A stretch of DNA of 64,000 nt from Gossypium raimondii. Taxonomy: Eukaryota > Streptophyta > Magnoliopsida > Malvales > Malvaceae. The position numbers were made by a program, and so were the translations under genes. The stretch covers positions 62,071,980 to 62,135,979 of the forward strand of contig NC_068575.1 in the NCBI RefSeq assembly GCF_025698545.1. The letters are read 5' to 3'. How positions within the stretch are numbered: the first letter of the stretch is position 1; the number at the start of each line of letters is the position of its first letter. This document shows, one piece after another, positions 41,051-52,735 of this stretch. The notes under the pieces are model-generated. The model was not told where the DNA came from and did no database searches. It worked only from the letters and a program-made list of their open reading frames with translations.

Positions 41051-43429
41051 TTAATTTATAAGTAATTTTATTTTATAATATAAAATAAATATTTTATATT
41101 TAAAATAATGAAAATAACTTAAAATTCCTATAAAATTATTTATCAAAAATTCCATATAAAATTACGGATTAATTTATTTACTTGAAAATTTATTATCAAT
41201 TTAGAAATATTTATGAATAAAACATTAAAATTTTACAAAATAATATTCAAAAGTCATAAAATAAAATTTATTTTATTAAAATAAATCTAATTTTTTATAA
41301 AATTTAATATAAAAACAAAAATCGACTCAAATTATAAAGAAGGATTCAAAAACTTATCACGCCTAATTATGGAAGGAAATGGTAGTTTGAAATTTTGTTT
41401 TTGTCATTCTGAAGACTAACAGGTAACAACAACTTGTAAGGAATCCTCTCCTTTATTTCTGTAAAGTGATAATTTAATTAAATAAGGAGATGCCAGAAGC
41501 CAACGTAGCATTGGGAACATGGGACTTGGGCTAACTCAATTTCTCCTCCACATTCTAAGCTTCTTTTATACTTTGTTTAATCCCAGAAAATCTTCTTTTA
41601 GTACCAAAAAAATCAGAATCTAGGAAAAGGGAAAATTATAAATGGCTAAAATTCCAAAGTCAAATCTTCTGAATATCTCTTACACAACCTAAAGTAAATA
41701 AAAATTGAACCTGATATTATGGGAATAAAATCATTCTTTGCTATCATGGTACCATATAGTGGTCTCTTTTTAAATATTCTATTATATTGAGATTCCGTGA
41801 TATATTTTTAAATCAATGGTTAACAAGAAAGAGAGAAAAGAAACGTTAATTCATTGCTGATCGTGTCAAATATGATTTGAATTGATAAACGTGAGTTTAC
41901 CTTTTTAAACAATTCAATCGGTTTCAACACTAAAAAAAGAAAGAAAAACTAATTTCTAGAGAAAAGAAACATGTGGCCCTCATTTCAATCTTTTAATTAT
42001 AGCCGTTGATTTAGAGTTTAGGGTTTCCAATGCGGCTTGATCAAAGGGTCCCATGGAATTCTACTGTAATAAGATCTCATCTTAGACATTTCCGAATTAT
42101 ATATAAACTTATCAATCTAACTAATTACTTTTTTACCGATTAAATTTTAACTCAGTTGACACCATTATATAGTCTTTTTTAACTAATGTTTCCCCTAAAA
42201 ACATGTATTCAAAAAAAGACCAAGGAGCTTTGGTCCCCAAGGCCATGGGGTCCAAGATGAGAAGAATTATGGTCTGGGTCCTTCTTTGTGTGACAATTTG
42301 AGATTTAATCTTTTCATTTTAATTTAATATAATTTGATCTCTTTACTTTTTTAACATCGTTAACTATTTGATTTAAAATATTGTGAATTTTTCTTAAAAT
42401 TACTATTGCAATGAAAATTTTAAACCGATGTCACCATGATAAGTTTATATAGATTTTTTATTATAGAAAAATCAACTTCAACATTTTAACTTGAATAATT
42501 AACTTATTAACTATCTGGGTTAATAAAATTTTAAAAAAAAAAAGGGATAAAAGCATGTCAAATTAAAATATAGGAATTAATTCCCAAATTTTAGCATAGT
42601 GAAGAACCAAAATCATAATTTAACCAATATAAAACGTTTCGAACGTTCATCTAAATATGCTGTTGGACTAAAGAATCCCTTTTACGAGTTGGTACTCATC
42701 TTGAGGCGAGCTGAATTTTTGTTTACTAACTTTGTTGAGAGCATAAGTGTTAGAAGTGGGGTTTATAGAGTAAAAGAGTCTCATCAAATCAAACTATCAA
42801 GAGAATGTGAGCATCATGCGTTTAGTAGGGTTCGATCTAGAGTGATCATGGGTCGGATTAGGCATTAAATAGAATTTTAGGTCCGTTTTCTATGTTTGGG
42901 CTGGAGCTTAAGTTTTACCTAAACTCAACTAGGATAAAATGCTAAAACTTGAACCCAGTTCAGCCCGCCCGTATTAAATTTTTTTATATTATTTTTTATA
43001 TAAAAACAAATTTAAAAATATAATTTATCAAATATACTAAAAACATTAAAATATATTTAAATAACACTAAGATAGGCACAATTTAGCAAGCAAACATCTC
43101 TAAAATAGTAGCAAAACTAACAACAAATTAAACAAGAGTTATACAATATCTAAATAATAACAACAAAATACTAGCAATATAATAACGAAACGACATCAAA
43201 ACAGTGACAAAATAACAACAAAAATAATGAAAACAATAGTAAAAAAGCAGCAAGTTCCTTTTTCTTTTTTGCAAATTCAGACTGGGCTGAACTTGGGCAA
43301 AAAAAACTTACTCGAGGCCTGACCCGTTTAGAAAATAGGCATCATTATTTTGCCAAAACCTTTTCACTTTTCAGGTCAGGTGCCTTCACCCATGATCAAG
43401 TCTAGTTTAAACCTTTCTCCGTTATATGG

Positions 43430-43560
43430 CATCAAGTGATAGCATACGTACCCTCAGATACCATATAAGGAGTAAGGGTTCAAACCCTACCATGCACATG
43501 TTCCCTTAGTAGGATACACAGCTCAATTTGACAAGGTTTTCCCACATTGTAAACCCCAAC
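43430..43560 (+). repeat. Possible tRNA-derived SINE
   Basis: GGGTTCAAACCCT at about 43477-43489 resembles the internal B box of tRNA promoters (GGTTCRANYCC). About 35-45 bases earlier GATAGCATACGTACC is a weak A-box candidate. The text after it (CATGCACATGTTCCC) fits the 3' part of a SINE head. There is no A tail or target-site repeat that I can fix, so this is tentative. Confidence 0.25.
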
Positions 43561-44227
43561 TTTCAACAGAATTGAAAGACAATTTCAACTCAATCTGAAA
43601 ATAATACCAACCCGTTGAAGAGTCTACCGATCCAAACAAACAACACTTTGAAATCTTATCCGAAAGGAGTTGACCTGCTCACGACATGTATCATTGCTCA
43701 AAGATGGATAAGGCCCCTTTGTGCTTTATTGTAGTTAATGAACCTAAAGGAATCTAAACTTAATAACTAGCCTCTGGACTAGACCTATCCACGAGCAAGA
43801 TCAGTTTCAGACCAAACCCAAATTTTACTAACAATCTTTGTGTTTAGTGTTTACTCAAGTCTCGGATCGGTCCGAAATATAAAAAGAAAAATTATTTCAT
43901 GATCAAGCCTGACCATAAAGCCAGTCAGCAAAAACAGGACATTATTTGGCACATTGTTAACATCAAGCTGTACTGGTGGTTTAGCACAAAGGTGGTTCCT
44001 TTATGTTTTGCCAAACTTGAATGTATCAACATGTCTCATATATATATACTGCAATTTACAACTCAGCAAGATTTTACACATTCCTAAACCTTTTTCTCTG
44101 TTGAAGATTCAACAAAGAAAAATGGGGAAAACAAACTTGGCAAGAAAAATGGGGAAACAAACTTTGCAAGAACCTGTTAAAGGTTGAAACACAAGAGCCG
44201 ATCGTAGCGATCCATGTATGAGGCTTT

Positions 44228-46318
44228 TTACACTCGTTTAGCTTCATCATTGGATATATTTAAGGCAGCTTCTATATCGTTGTTGCTGGTGTTTGCGAAT
44301 TTCAAGAATGTTTCGATGTCTTTACTCCATTCCGACCCTCCATGTCGGATATGAAACCACTTCCTATGATGTTTTGGTTTTCGGTCACTAATGGCAATGG
44401 CGACGTCATTAGGGAAGAGGTCCCGTAGGACAAAGGCGTGCAGCATAGTCGTTACTAGAAGGGATGTTACTGTGAGTGTAGCAACAAGAGAGAGTATGAC
44501 GGCGAGAGTTTGAGTTAATACATTCGTCACCATGCTTGAGTATTGCATGGTCGCGATGGCGGCACCGGTCATCGGGAATGTGTAGGCCCACCAAGCCAAC
44601 GAGAATCTGTAAATCGAGGGAATTAGAATCAATTTACATACTTAGAGGTTGTTTATATGGATATATATAGAAGGGGTTGTGGTTTACATACTTGAATCCT
44701 CGGAAAAAGTTAACCCGAACCGCCTGCAAAACATAATATGAACATTACGGTTTCAGTCTAGTATTTGTGCAACACATAAGTCATTGTTGTTTATTATGTT
44801 ACTTAAGGTGCAAGAAAGCTAACCAGTGAGAAATAAAGGAACAAGGCAATGAAGTAAGCTATCCGTGATCCGTAATCGAAGGAGCCTCGGATTTTAGCCC
44901 ATGCCATCGAAGCAACGCTCGGTGCTGCAACAAAAAGGAAGAATACAGGATGGAGCTCTTTTGGGAGTGTTTCATTTGTTGGAAGCCTTTGATAAAGTGT
45001 TACAAAAAGGACTAAATAATGAGCCAGTCCAACAGCAAAGAAAAATATAGGCCCTTCTTTAAGCCCCATTGATGCACCCAACAATGCCCCAACAAAGTTC
45101 CCGACGATTGCGAGATGGTTCGAAGGGTTAGCCACTTTCGAAAGCCTCCTTTGACCACCCGACATCCACTGTCCGTAGATTTTAAGCTCCAAACACAATA
45201 TTGGTGTCATAAGAATGTACCAAAGAGGCTCAGGCAAGTTCGATGAGACCGAAGGTGGCAGTCCAAGAGATAAGAACAAAAGCGATATCCAAGGGGCAAA
45301 GAAAAAGTTGACCCTGATCGGGTGGTAATACTCACGACGAACGGCTTCGAAGTATAAGATCACTTTCAATAAGTATATTGAAGAAACAACGGCGACTAGT
45401 GCCACAGCTATCCACCATAGGATGAGATTTGCTGTCAAGCTTATGTGAAGAAACCTTGTTGATGTAGTAGAGGCCAAGGCTTTCCACATTACAGATTGGC
45501 TGCCTACTCCAAGACAAATACCGAACGAAGATATCGGAAACCGAAGGAGGAAAGGCCAAGTTTTGTCGTCCGGTAGCATAATCTCCTCTGTAGACTGTCG
45601 AAACAAACAATATATCGAATCAAAACCGCGAAAACAAAGACCTTAATGTTACGTTACAACCACATAAATATGATACATACCCTCAAGGTTTCCAACTCTG
45701 GTCCTTCCAACGCATCAAAGTATCGATCAACTGGCAAGGGTTCATTCTCGGGATTTTGCGTAGACTCTTCTTCCGAATCGAATTTCCGAGACCTTCCGCT
45801 TAAACTCGTTATCTGTCTTTCGAGTTTCCCGGACCATGTTTTGAAAGAATCAAAGTTTTTATCCTTGAACCTTTGACTATCGTTATCCGCCTCACCGATA
45901 CTCGATCCTTTCGACATCGGCCGAGACAGAAACATGACCGCTTTCGGCTCGGCATTGTTACCGAGTGTCTCTAATGGCGGACAAGAATCACCACCAACTC
46001 CATTAATGCTAAAACCTTGTGCATTTTCATCAACAACGGTAATAATCTTGTTACCTGCCGATGGCATGCTGATTGAAATAGATTGCATAGCACTAATTGT
46101 GTTCGACAAACCAGATGCTTCACTTTCCTGTTGCATAACAATATTTTTTTTTTCCTTGTTACCACACAGAAAGTAAGAAAAGAAAATTTGCTAAAATGAC
46201 ATTAAAAACTTACTAAAACGACTTGTTTTGAAGATTTATGTTTAAGAACCGATGGAACTGTTTCTGGGTATTCCGTTTCCTGCAACTCAAAATAATCCCG
46301 TTGTTCATCTTGATTCAT
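44228..46318 (-). CDS. S-type anion channel of the SLAC1/SLAH family (SLAH3-like)
   Basis: Five exons on the minus strand (46318-46214, 46127-45681, 45594-44824, 44723-44692, 44606-44228), in phase, give 577 residues. A hydrophilic N-terminus of about 190 residues carries many Ser/Arg motifs (such as RQITSLSGRSRKFDSEEES), the usual place for kinase control. A membrane domain of about ten spans follows, with family motifs FPISSFGICLGVGSQSVMWK (about 198-217), FFAPWISLLFLSLG, KIYGQWMSGGQRRLSKVANPSNHL, GNFVGALLGASMGLKEGPIFFF and FSLAWWAYTFPMTGAAIATM. The C-terminus is short and charged. The length and long N-terminus point to the SLAH2/SLAH3 group, which pass nitrate and chloride at the plasma membrane and are opened by CPK/CIPK kinases in Arabidopsis. 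A 5' leader exon may precede the ATG, because CATTTCAG sits just upstream of it (about 46335). The fourth exon is only 32 bases. Confidence 0.92.
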
Positions 46319-46999
46319 ATTGAAATGCACCTGAAATGTTTTAAAAAAATTCGCTTAGAATAAAATCAAGAACAACGGCGCCATTTTCTTAAAGCTTTGT
46401 AAGAAAAAAAAAAAGAAAAAAAGACGATGATGATGAACAAATTTTCAAACCTCGAAAAACCCAGATGCTTCCACTCGGTAATGCAGGAAAAAGGAAACGA
46501 ACGAAGGAAGCTCCAAAAGAGAGTTCTAATGGAGGAGATGAGTTGCAGAAAAACTTAGAACACGACCATTTATAGCTAAAAGAAATGGACGTGCTCTGAA
46601 AAAATAAATTAAGAATGGGACATCCCAATCCCATGTCGGAAAAATTTTGAGAATCCGCTTTGATATATATTAATATATATAAAAATTATGAAAAAGTTAT
46701 TTTTAAGATAAATCGGTAAAATTTTTCGATTTTAAAATGAACAATATTTAGAAATAAAATTACGAGATTTTCGAGTTATAGTGGACAATATTTTGTAGGT
46801 TGGGATTCAAAAGTGGGTTTTATCTTTTAGTATCTTTTAAATTCACTCTAATTTTGTTGTTGCCATTCATGTTTTTAGGACAATTTTTTCCTAGAAAAAA
46901 GACAAAGTTGCTGAAATCATTATGTTTGGTTGGTTTATTGCTTTTTTGTCCTAAAAATTAGGTTTAACTAAATTAACTTTTTCTCCATGGAGTAAAAAT

Positions 47000-47342
47000 A
47001 ATGGATAAATATTAAATTTATACATTAATTTTAATTTAATGTGTAATGTTATACGTAAATTTAAATTTTATATAATTTTATATATAAAATTTTAATTTAA
47101 TTCTTTTTCACAGATCATCGATAATATTATCAAATTAATTTATATAAACAGTCATATTAATTCAATATAAATATAAATATATGTACTCATTTCTTTAAAT
47201 GTGTACAATTAAATCAAAATCGAAGTTTTACGTGCACATATGAACCACAATTCAAGTTTCGTGTGTACAGCTACATCAAATCAAAGTTCATGTATCAAAT
47301 TACACATTGGACCAAAAGTCATGTATAAATTTGATATTTATC
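47000..47342. mobile_element. MITE-like element with inverted ends
   Basis: The left end reads GATAAATATTAAATTTATAC then ATTAATTTTAATTTAATGTG. The right end, reversed, reads GGATAAATATCAAATTTATA then CATGACTTTTGGTCCAATGTG. About 340 bases. A related arrangement (GCATCAAACC, ACACGTTGGATCAAAATTG) occurs near 38080-38330. Confidence 0.6.
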
Positions 47343-47384
47343 CTAAAAATAAAAATGTTTACTAACCGACTAAATATAGGAATA

Positions 47385-47745
47385 ATATTTGATGCACCAT
47401 TAATGAATAATAACATGACATGTCACTATTAAATTAAACAAAATATAGAAGAGTTGTAAATAAATACTAACAATTTTATTTAAACATAATTAAATATTAA
47501 TCGTAACTATTATAAATAAATATTACTAACTCTCGAATTTAGGATTTTGAGTTTACGAGTCCGGTCTCGCTTTTAGGTTTCAAGGTTTTAGCATTTATTT
47601 ATAGTTAACTATTATTTAATTGTGTTTAAATAAAGTTATTAGTATTTATATATAAATCTTTCACTATTTTTTGTTTTATTTAATGATAATATGTCATGTT
47701 ATTATTCATTGATAATGCATGAGACTTATATATATCAATAGTGCA
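47385..47745. repeat. Long palindrome (foldback element) of about 360 bases
   Basis: The left arm TGCACCATTAATGAATAATA then ACATGACAT (47393 onward) pairs with the right arm, which ends ATGTCATGTTATTATTCATT then GATAATGCA. The arms continue inward through TTTAATTATGTTTAAATAAA-type text for about 130 bases each, leaving a centre of about 70 bases (near 47530-47600) rich in GAGTTTACGAGTCCGG-like words. In single-stranded form it would make one large hairpin. Confidence 0.8.
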
Positions 47746-49788
47746 TTAATATATAAAAGATTATGAAATTTTTTAATACAAAAATATAAAATTTTCTATT
47801 TAAAATGAATAATATTTAAAAATAAAATTATGAAATTTTCGAGGGTTGGGATTTAAAATAAAAAAAAACTGGCCAAACATTCTATTTCTAGAGGTAGGGA
47901 GGCAGAAAATTTTAATAATCAAAAGTGGGTTTTTTCTTTTATCAGCCATTAATATCTTTTGATGTTTTTTAAGACATTTGTTTCTTAGCAAAAGAAGAGG
48001 ACAAAGTTGCTGAAATAATAATATTTGTTTGGTTTATTGCTTCTTCTTTTTGTCATAAAAATTAGGTATAACTAAATTATCTATTTTTCTTAAGAGAATG
48101 CAATAAATATGAGAATGAAAATAAAAACATTTATTAACCAAATAAATATAATGTTATGGTCCATGCCTGAAATGATTGTATAACAACAAAATTATGTCTT
48201 CAAAATAATATCAAAAGGTGATCAAGCAAGTTTGATGTTCAATTATAATACCCTGCACTATAATTAAATCCCTGTATTAGAGAATTGAATAATTTAATTG
48301 TTCTTTCTTCATAGCTCACTAAATTGATTTTTTTGTAAATTGATGTTGATGTAAATAAGTAAAAAGATTTTTTTAATCAAGTTTAGTGATATAAAATTTG
48401 AATCGAGTGAAATTCTTGAGTTAAATTAAAAAATTAAACATGTCAAATGAAAATATTGTTACAAAGATAACTAATTTCATGATAGAGCACATAAATTTGA
48501 AACTATGTATATTTGAAAAAAAATCAAAGCAAAAAAGAAAGAAAGAGTAAGATACTTGAGTATGATAATTTTGAATCATGAATTAGGTCTAAAATTATTA
48601 TTTTATAATTTATTTAAAATTTTAACCTTTTCTATATATTTTAAAAATATAAAATTGAAATTTTATTTTGAATTTTTAAAATTATTTTGATTTTTTTTGT
48701 AATTTTGTTGAGAGAGAGACTAATTTGCTTGTTTTCAAAGTTGGCAATGACCAAAAAGGTATTTACACCAATATGTTATTTAAATTATCTGAGTTATTCA
48801 AATTGTAAAATTCAAATCGACTCGAACTTGAAACTCGAATTGACTTGAATAATTTAAATAACTGAATTCAATTAACCTAAAATTCAAAAAAAAAAATCTA
48901 TTTTCTTGAATCGAATCGAATTTTACTTCCCTCTATATAAAACTCGTATTAATTTTCATATTTTCAACGGGGGAGGAATCTAAATTGTAAAGCCCGTTAG
49001 TGAAGAAAATGCTAAAACCCAATATAGATGGTTATCATTAAATTGATTAATATGGCTATCCGACTTGTAATTTGTAAAGCTTGCCCATCTACAATCTGGC
49101 TATTTATAAGCCTAACCATTTGTATCACTAATTAACTCCATCACCTTTTGAATGGGGAAGCTGACTTGAGGTAAAATTCTCTTACTATTTAAATTTAAAT
49201 TTAAAATATTTTTATTATTTAAATCTAGTTTGAGTTAGCTCGGGTTGGCTTGTAATAAAAATCTCTTATGGAAGCTCGGGTTGACTTGTGAATAAGTGTA
49301 AAAGATTCAAATATGTGGAAAAAGAAAAAGGAACATAATTTTTTAATTAATAGCTATTAATATTTGTGTATTTACATTATTGTTTTATTCACTACCGGTA
49401 AAATAAGTTTAAAATAATACCAAATATTTTTAAAGTGCAATAAAACAATAATAAAATGTATTGTAATTCCATGTTTTTTTTTTTTGGCTGTAATTAGGTC
49501 AAATGGACTGTAAGCTGGAATTGCACCTTGGATAAGCCTTTTTTTCATATTATATTATAATTAAAATAAAATAAACAATTAAAATTTATTTATTCAAATT
49601 CAACAGTATAGACCACTACAGGATCAAAAAATGGACCTCGACGTAATTCCCAATTACTCACTCTTTTATTCCAAATCAGTTGACATAACATTGCTATTGG
49701 TCGCTTACCGGGATGACCTAAAATACGATTACGTAATCAGTAGACAAAACAACAAGACCTAACATTTTACACAAACGTCGCAGAATTT

Positions 49789-50070
49789 GGTAAAAGTATT
49801 ATATATGTATATGTACTACAAGTTAAAATATATTTTTATTCAAAAAATAAATAAATTAATTTTGTATATTAAATTAAAGAATAAGTTAATTTTTTATTAA
49901 AATTTTTATCTATTTATACTATTAAAATTGACATAATTAATAGAATAATCAAAAATTGCATGTAGTGTACTACCTCATTTTAACAAAATGATCAATTTTC
50001 TCTTTGGTCTAATGTATAGGGATTAATTTATCTATTTTTTAGTAGAATGAGTTGAATGCAATTTGAATAG
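49789..50070. mobile_element. MITE copy (family A)
   Basis: It begins GGTAAAAGTATTATATATG at 49789. Later text, AAAATGATCAATTTTCTCTTTG then GTCTAATGTATAGGGATTAA, follows the order of the copies at 62804-63183 and 63774 onward. The right end is degraded (about 50055-50070). Confidence 0.6.
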
Positions 50071-50109
50071 GCAGAATTTGAAGGGTCAAGCCCAAGCAAC
50101 TTGATTTTT

Positions 50110-50520
50110 TTTATTAGGGATAATATTAATTTTTGCCCCTAATTAAACTTGGCAATTAGGTCCACTTTCGTCATTGAACTTGGCAACTAGATATATTTTA
50201 GTCCTAAACTTGGATTCTGTCAAGATTTGATGATGTGACTAGTGTTACTAAAATGAGACCGAATCAAACGGGTTGAGAATTGATCAATATAATGGTACGA
50301 ACAAAATGGTTGAACCAATTGACACAAACTATTCAAGATCAGTAAAAATCAAAAATTGAGACAAAAAGCGGCAGTTGAACAAGTTGAAACGATTTAATAT
50401 TTTTTTTTAGATTTTATGAATTTTATTTATTTATTGTTGTTTTGATAGTCGAACCAATCAAATTGGTTAAATCGAGAATCAATGGTCTGACCTATTCAAC
50501 TATTGGTCATGTTATTAAAA
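50110..50520. repeat. Dispersed repeat sharing TTTGATGATGTGACTAG with 24.5 kb
   Basis: Begins around AATTTTTGCCCCTAATTAAAC with GATTTGATGATGTGACTAGTG near 50225, then CGGGTTGAGAATTG, AAAATGGTTGAACC and ATTGGTTAAATCGAG. See 24460-24780 and 2655-2855. Confidence 0.5.
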
Positions 50521-50904
50521 CATTGTATGTGACATTCTGATAATATATTATATCAACACCTGAAAATTTATATAATACTACATCATTAAACTTTTAAGTT
50601 TTTCAAGTACATGAATCAAAATAGACTTAATTGTCAAGTTTAATTGTGAACGTAAAAGAAAATATAAATATAAAAGAAAATCTATTTGGTAAGTTGAGAG
50701 ACAAAAAATATACTATCCTTTTTGTTATTGTAAAATTCTTTTGGAGACTGACGTGGGCTCGTATACTTTTAAGAAAGCAATTGTTTTTGCCGCATCACAA
50801 TTCCAATGCCAGCCATCAATCAATTGGCTTTTCTTGATAGGACGAAGAGATATCATGCTTTTCAATTTCATCCACTATTGAGACGATAATTTCTTAGGTT
50901 TTGT

Positions 50905-51335
50905 AGTTAATTCAAGGACGACATCCTTTAGGGTAGGTAATTGGACCCGATTATATTTTGACGACGCTATCAAGGTTGATTCGAGGGTTACTATTGGAGG
51001 AGTGTTGAGGGATCGCCGTGGGGTAGATTTTTGGGTTTAACAGAAGGTTGGGATAGTGTTTTATCTTCAATGCTAAGTTATGAGGTATTTTAGATGGCTT
51101 GACATTATTACAGAGCAGACGACATGACAGAGTGTTGATTTGGACGAATGGTATGAAGGTTCTTCGGGCTATTCAGGAATCATTCTCAATGACATATTGT
51201 TCCGCATTTATCAGACGTATTTAGCAGTTTCTGTTAGAAATAAGTCAATGAAAATTTCAACATATTCCTAGAAAAGAGAACATAGAAATTGATCGCATCG
51301 CCAAGATGACTTTTAACAGAAATGAGGATCGCAAA
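50905..51335 (+). pseudogene. RNase H-like relic of a LINE (non-LTR) retrotransposon
   Basis: Pieces of the RNase H domain that ends many plant LINE pol proteins can be read in order: a stretch like KVDS..TIGGVLRDRRG (near 50970-51025; family: TDGA..-GG-hRD), then RVLIWT.GMKVLRAIQES (about 51130-51180, in another frame), then FQHIPR.ENIEIDRIAKM (near 51255-51310, in a further frame; family: IPRE.N..AD.+AK). At least two frameshifts and one stop (TAA near 51038) separate them, so nothing works. The same domain also exists in host copies derived from LINEs, so origin from a LINE is likely but not proven. Confidence 0.6.
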
Positions 51336-52735
51336 AATTCCGTTAAATTTTATTAGATTAATGTGATTATTTTCTTTGGTTTTTATCATAAAAAAATATT
51401 TATATTTACTATTTTCGGTTGTATATTTCAATACTAAATTTAGGTTAAGTAGTTAGGTTTAAATGTTTGTGTCATGTTTATATACAATTTTTTTCTAATC
51501 GTATTGAATCCTTTGTTTTAAGTGAACGTCTCAATCATGGCTACTTGTCAGTTGTCACTATGAAAATTAGAAAGATTAAAAATAATAAAATTTAATCGCT
51601 TCATTAAAGCGTAAAAATATTGCTAATTAAAGAGAGGCCAAGCTCATTCCAGTCTGTAAATGTGTGGGTTGTCTTAATTAATTATAGTTAGTTATCCGAT
51701 TTAAATGTTGAATTATTTATTAATTTTTATTATTTTTAAGAGTGTTAAAGTATAATTTTATTTTTACTATATTAAAATTTTTAAAATTTTAACGGGCTTA
51801 AATGAAAAATTAAATGAAAAATTTTAGGAGAGATCAAAGTTCGTGCTAGCACCTCTAACTACGCTCCTGTTTGTTGTAATAATTGATGGTGTTAGCATTG
51901 TTAAATTAAAAGAGAACTAAGCTCTTTGTCACCGTCACAAGAGCAAGAGGGAGATTTTGAAATTTTATTATGTGCCTACTAAAATTTTAGTGGACAAATA
52001 AATGCCCATTCAATTTTCAATTAGTGAGGTGCTTTTCTGAAACGATTGAGTATTTGTAAATTGATCCAAAGAATAAAAATTTAATCTAATTAATCCGATT
52101 TGATATAGAAATTTTAATTAAAACTCTCGATTTAAATTTTAAATTAAAAGTGATTTGAACCGAAATAAATTAAATAAATAATTCAAATGACTTAAATCAA
52201 AATAACCCGACTTTAAAAAACTAATAACAAACTCGAACAACTTAAATAAATATAATTCAAATACAAAATAATCTAAAATTTTAAAATCCAAATAAACCCA
52301 CTGATGATGTTTTTTAAGTTGATGTAGATTATAATATTTGGAAATGAACCCTTGAAAGGGAAGGAGTTAATTAGTGATACAAGCCCAAAGCAGATATTAT
52401 GGTTAGGCTTATAAATAGCCAGATTGTAGGTGGGCGACCTTACAAATTACAAGTCGGATAGCCATATTAATCAATTTAATGATAGCCATCTATATTGGGT
52501 TTTAGCATTTTCTTCACTAATGGGCTTTACAATTTAGATTTCTCCTCCGTTGAAAATATGAAAATTAACATGGGTTTTATACGTGAGAACAAAATTCAAT
52601 TTGATTCGAAAAAATCATTTTTTTAACTTGAACAAAATTCAAGTTAACTTGAATAACTCAATTTGAGTTTTGAGTTCGAATCGAGTTAAATTTTATAATT
52701 TAAATAACTCAAATAATTCAAAAGTAGGAATTAAT

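Larger units (their letters stand above)
40237..44227. other. Spacer between the MAKR6-like and SLAH-like genes
   Basis: No gene. It includes a MITE with inverted ends at 40551-41050, AT-rich text at 41050-41350, a dispersed repeat at 42870-43400 (GGGCTGGAGC, CAGCCCGCCCG, TGGGCTGAACTTGGGC), and a stretch at 43430-43560 that resembles a tRNA-derived SINE. The interval 43600-44227 has the 3' UTR of the SLAH gene at its right end. The frame at 42599-42868 reads through repeat text and is not a gene. Confidence 0.45.
46669..48110. repeat. Direct duplication (two ~350-base copies) flanking a MITE and a palindrome
   Basis: Copy 1 at about 46669-47012 and copy 2 at about 47742-48110 share, in the same order, ATTATGAAA-type text, AAATGAACAATATTTA(A/G)AAATAAAATTA, ATTTTCGAG, TCAAAAGTGGGTTTT, GACAAAGTTGCTGAAAT and TTGGTTTATTGCTT. 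Copy 2 carries about 50 extra bases (AACTGGCCAAACATTCTATT...). The two copies differ at roughly one base in six. Confidence 0.8.
46319..48770. other. Upstream region of the SLAH-like gene and repeat-rich spacer
   Basis: No gene. The first ~320 bases hold the leader and promoter of the SLAH-like gene. Then follow two related copies of a ~350-base unit (46669-47012 and 47742-48110), a MITE-like element between them (about 47000-47342) and a long palindrome (47385-47745). The stretch 48110-48770 is AT-rich with no structure I can define. Confidence 0.5.
48775..52735. repeat. Segment bounded by ~370-base inverted repeats (arms 48775-49145 and 52352-52735)
   Basis: The left arm contains ATTTTCATATTTTCAACGGG, ATTGTAAAGCCCGTTAGTG, TAATATGGCTATCCGACTTG and GGCTATTTATAAGCCTAACC. 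The right arm has the reverse complement of each in reverse order: GGTTAGGCTTATAAATAGCC, CAAGTCGGATAGCCATATTA, CACTAATGGGCTTTACAAT and GTTGAAAATATGAAAATTAA. The inner ~190 bases of the arms are nearly identical and the outer parts are more diverged. The enclosed 3.2 kb holds a MITE copy, a dispersed repeat and a LINE-type RNase H relic. It could be a composite transposon with long inverted ends or two opposed insertions of one element. Confidence 0.8.

Noticed and set aside
42599-42868. 89-codon frame upstream of the 42.9-kb repeat
   Set aside because: Its end lies in dispersed repeat text (GGGTCGGATT...), and I see no recognisable domain or homologue pattern.
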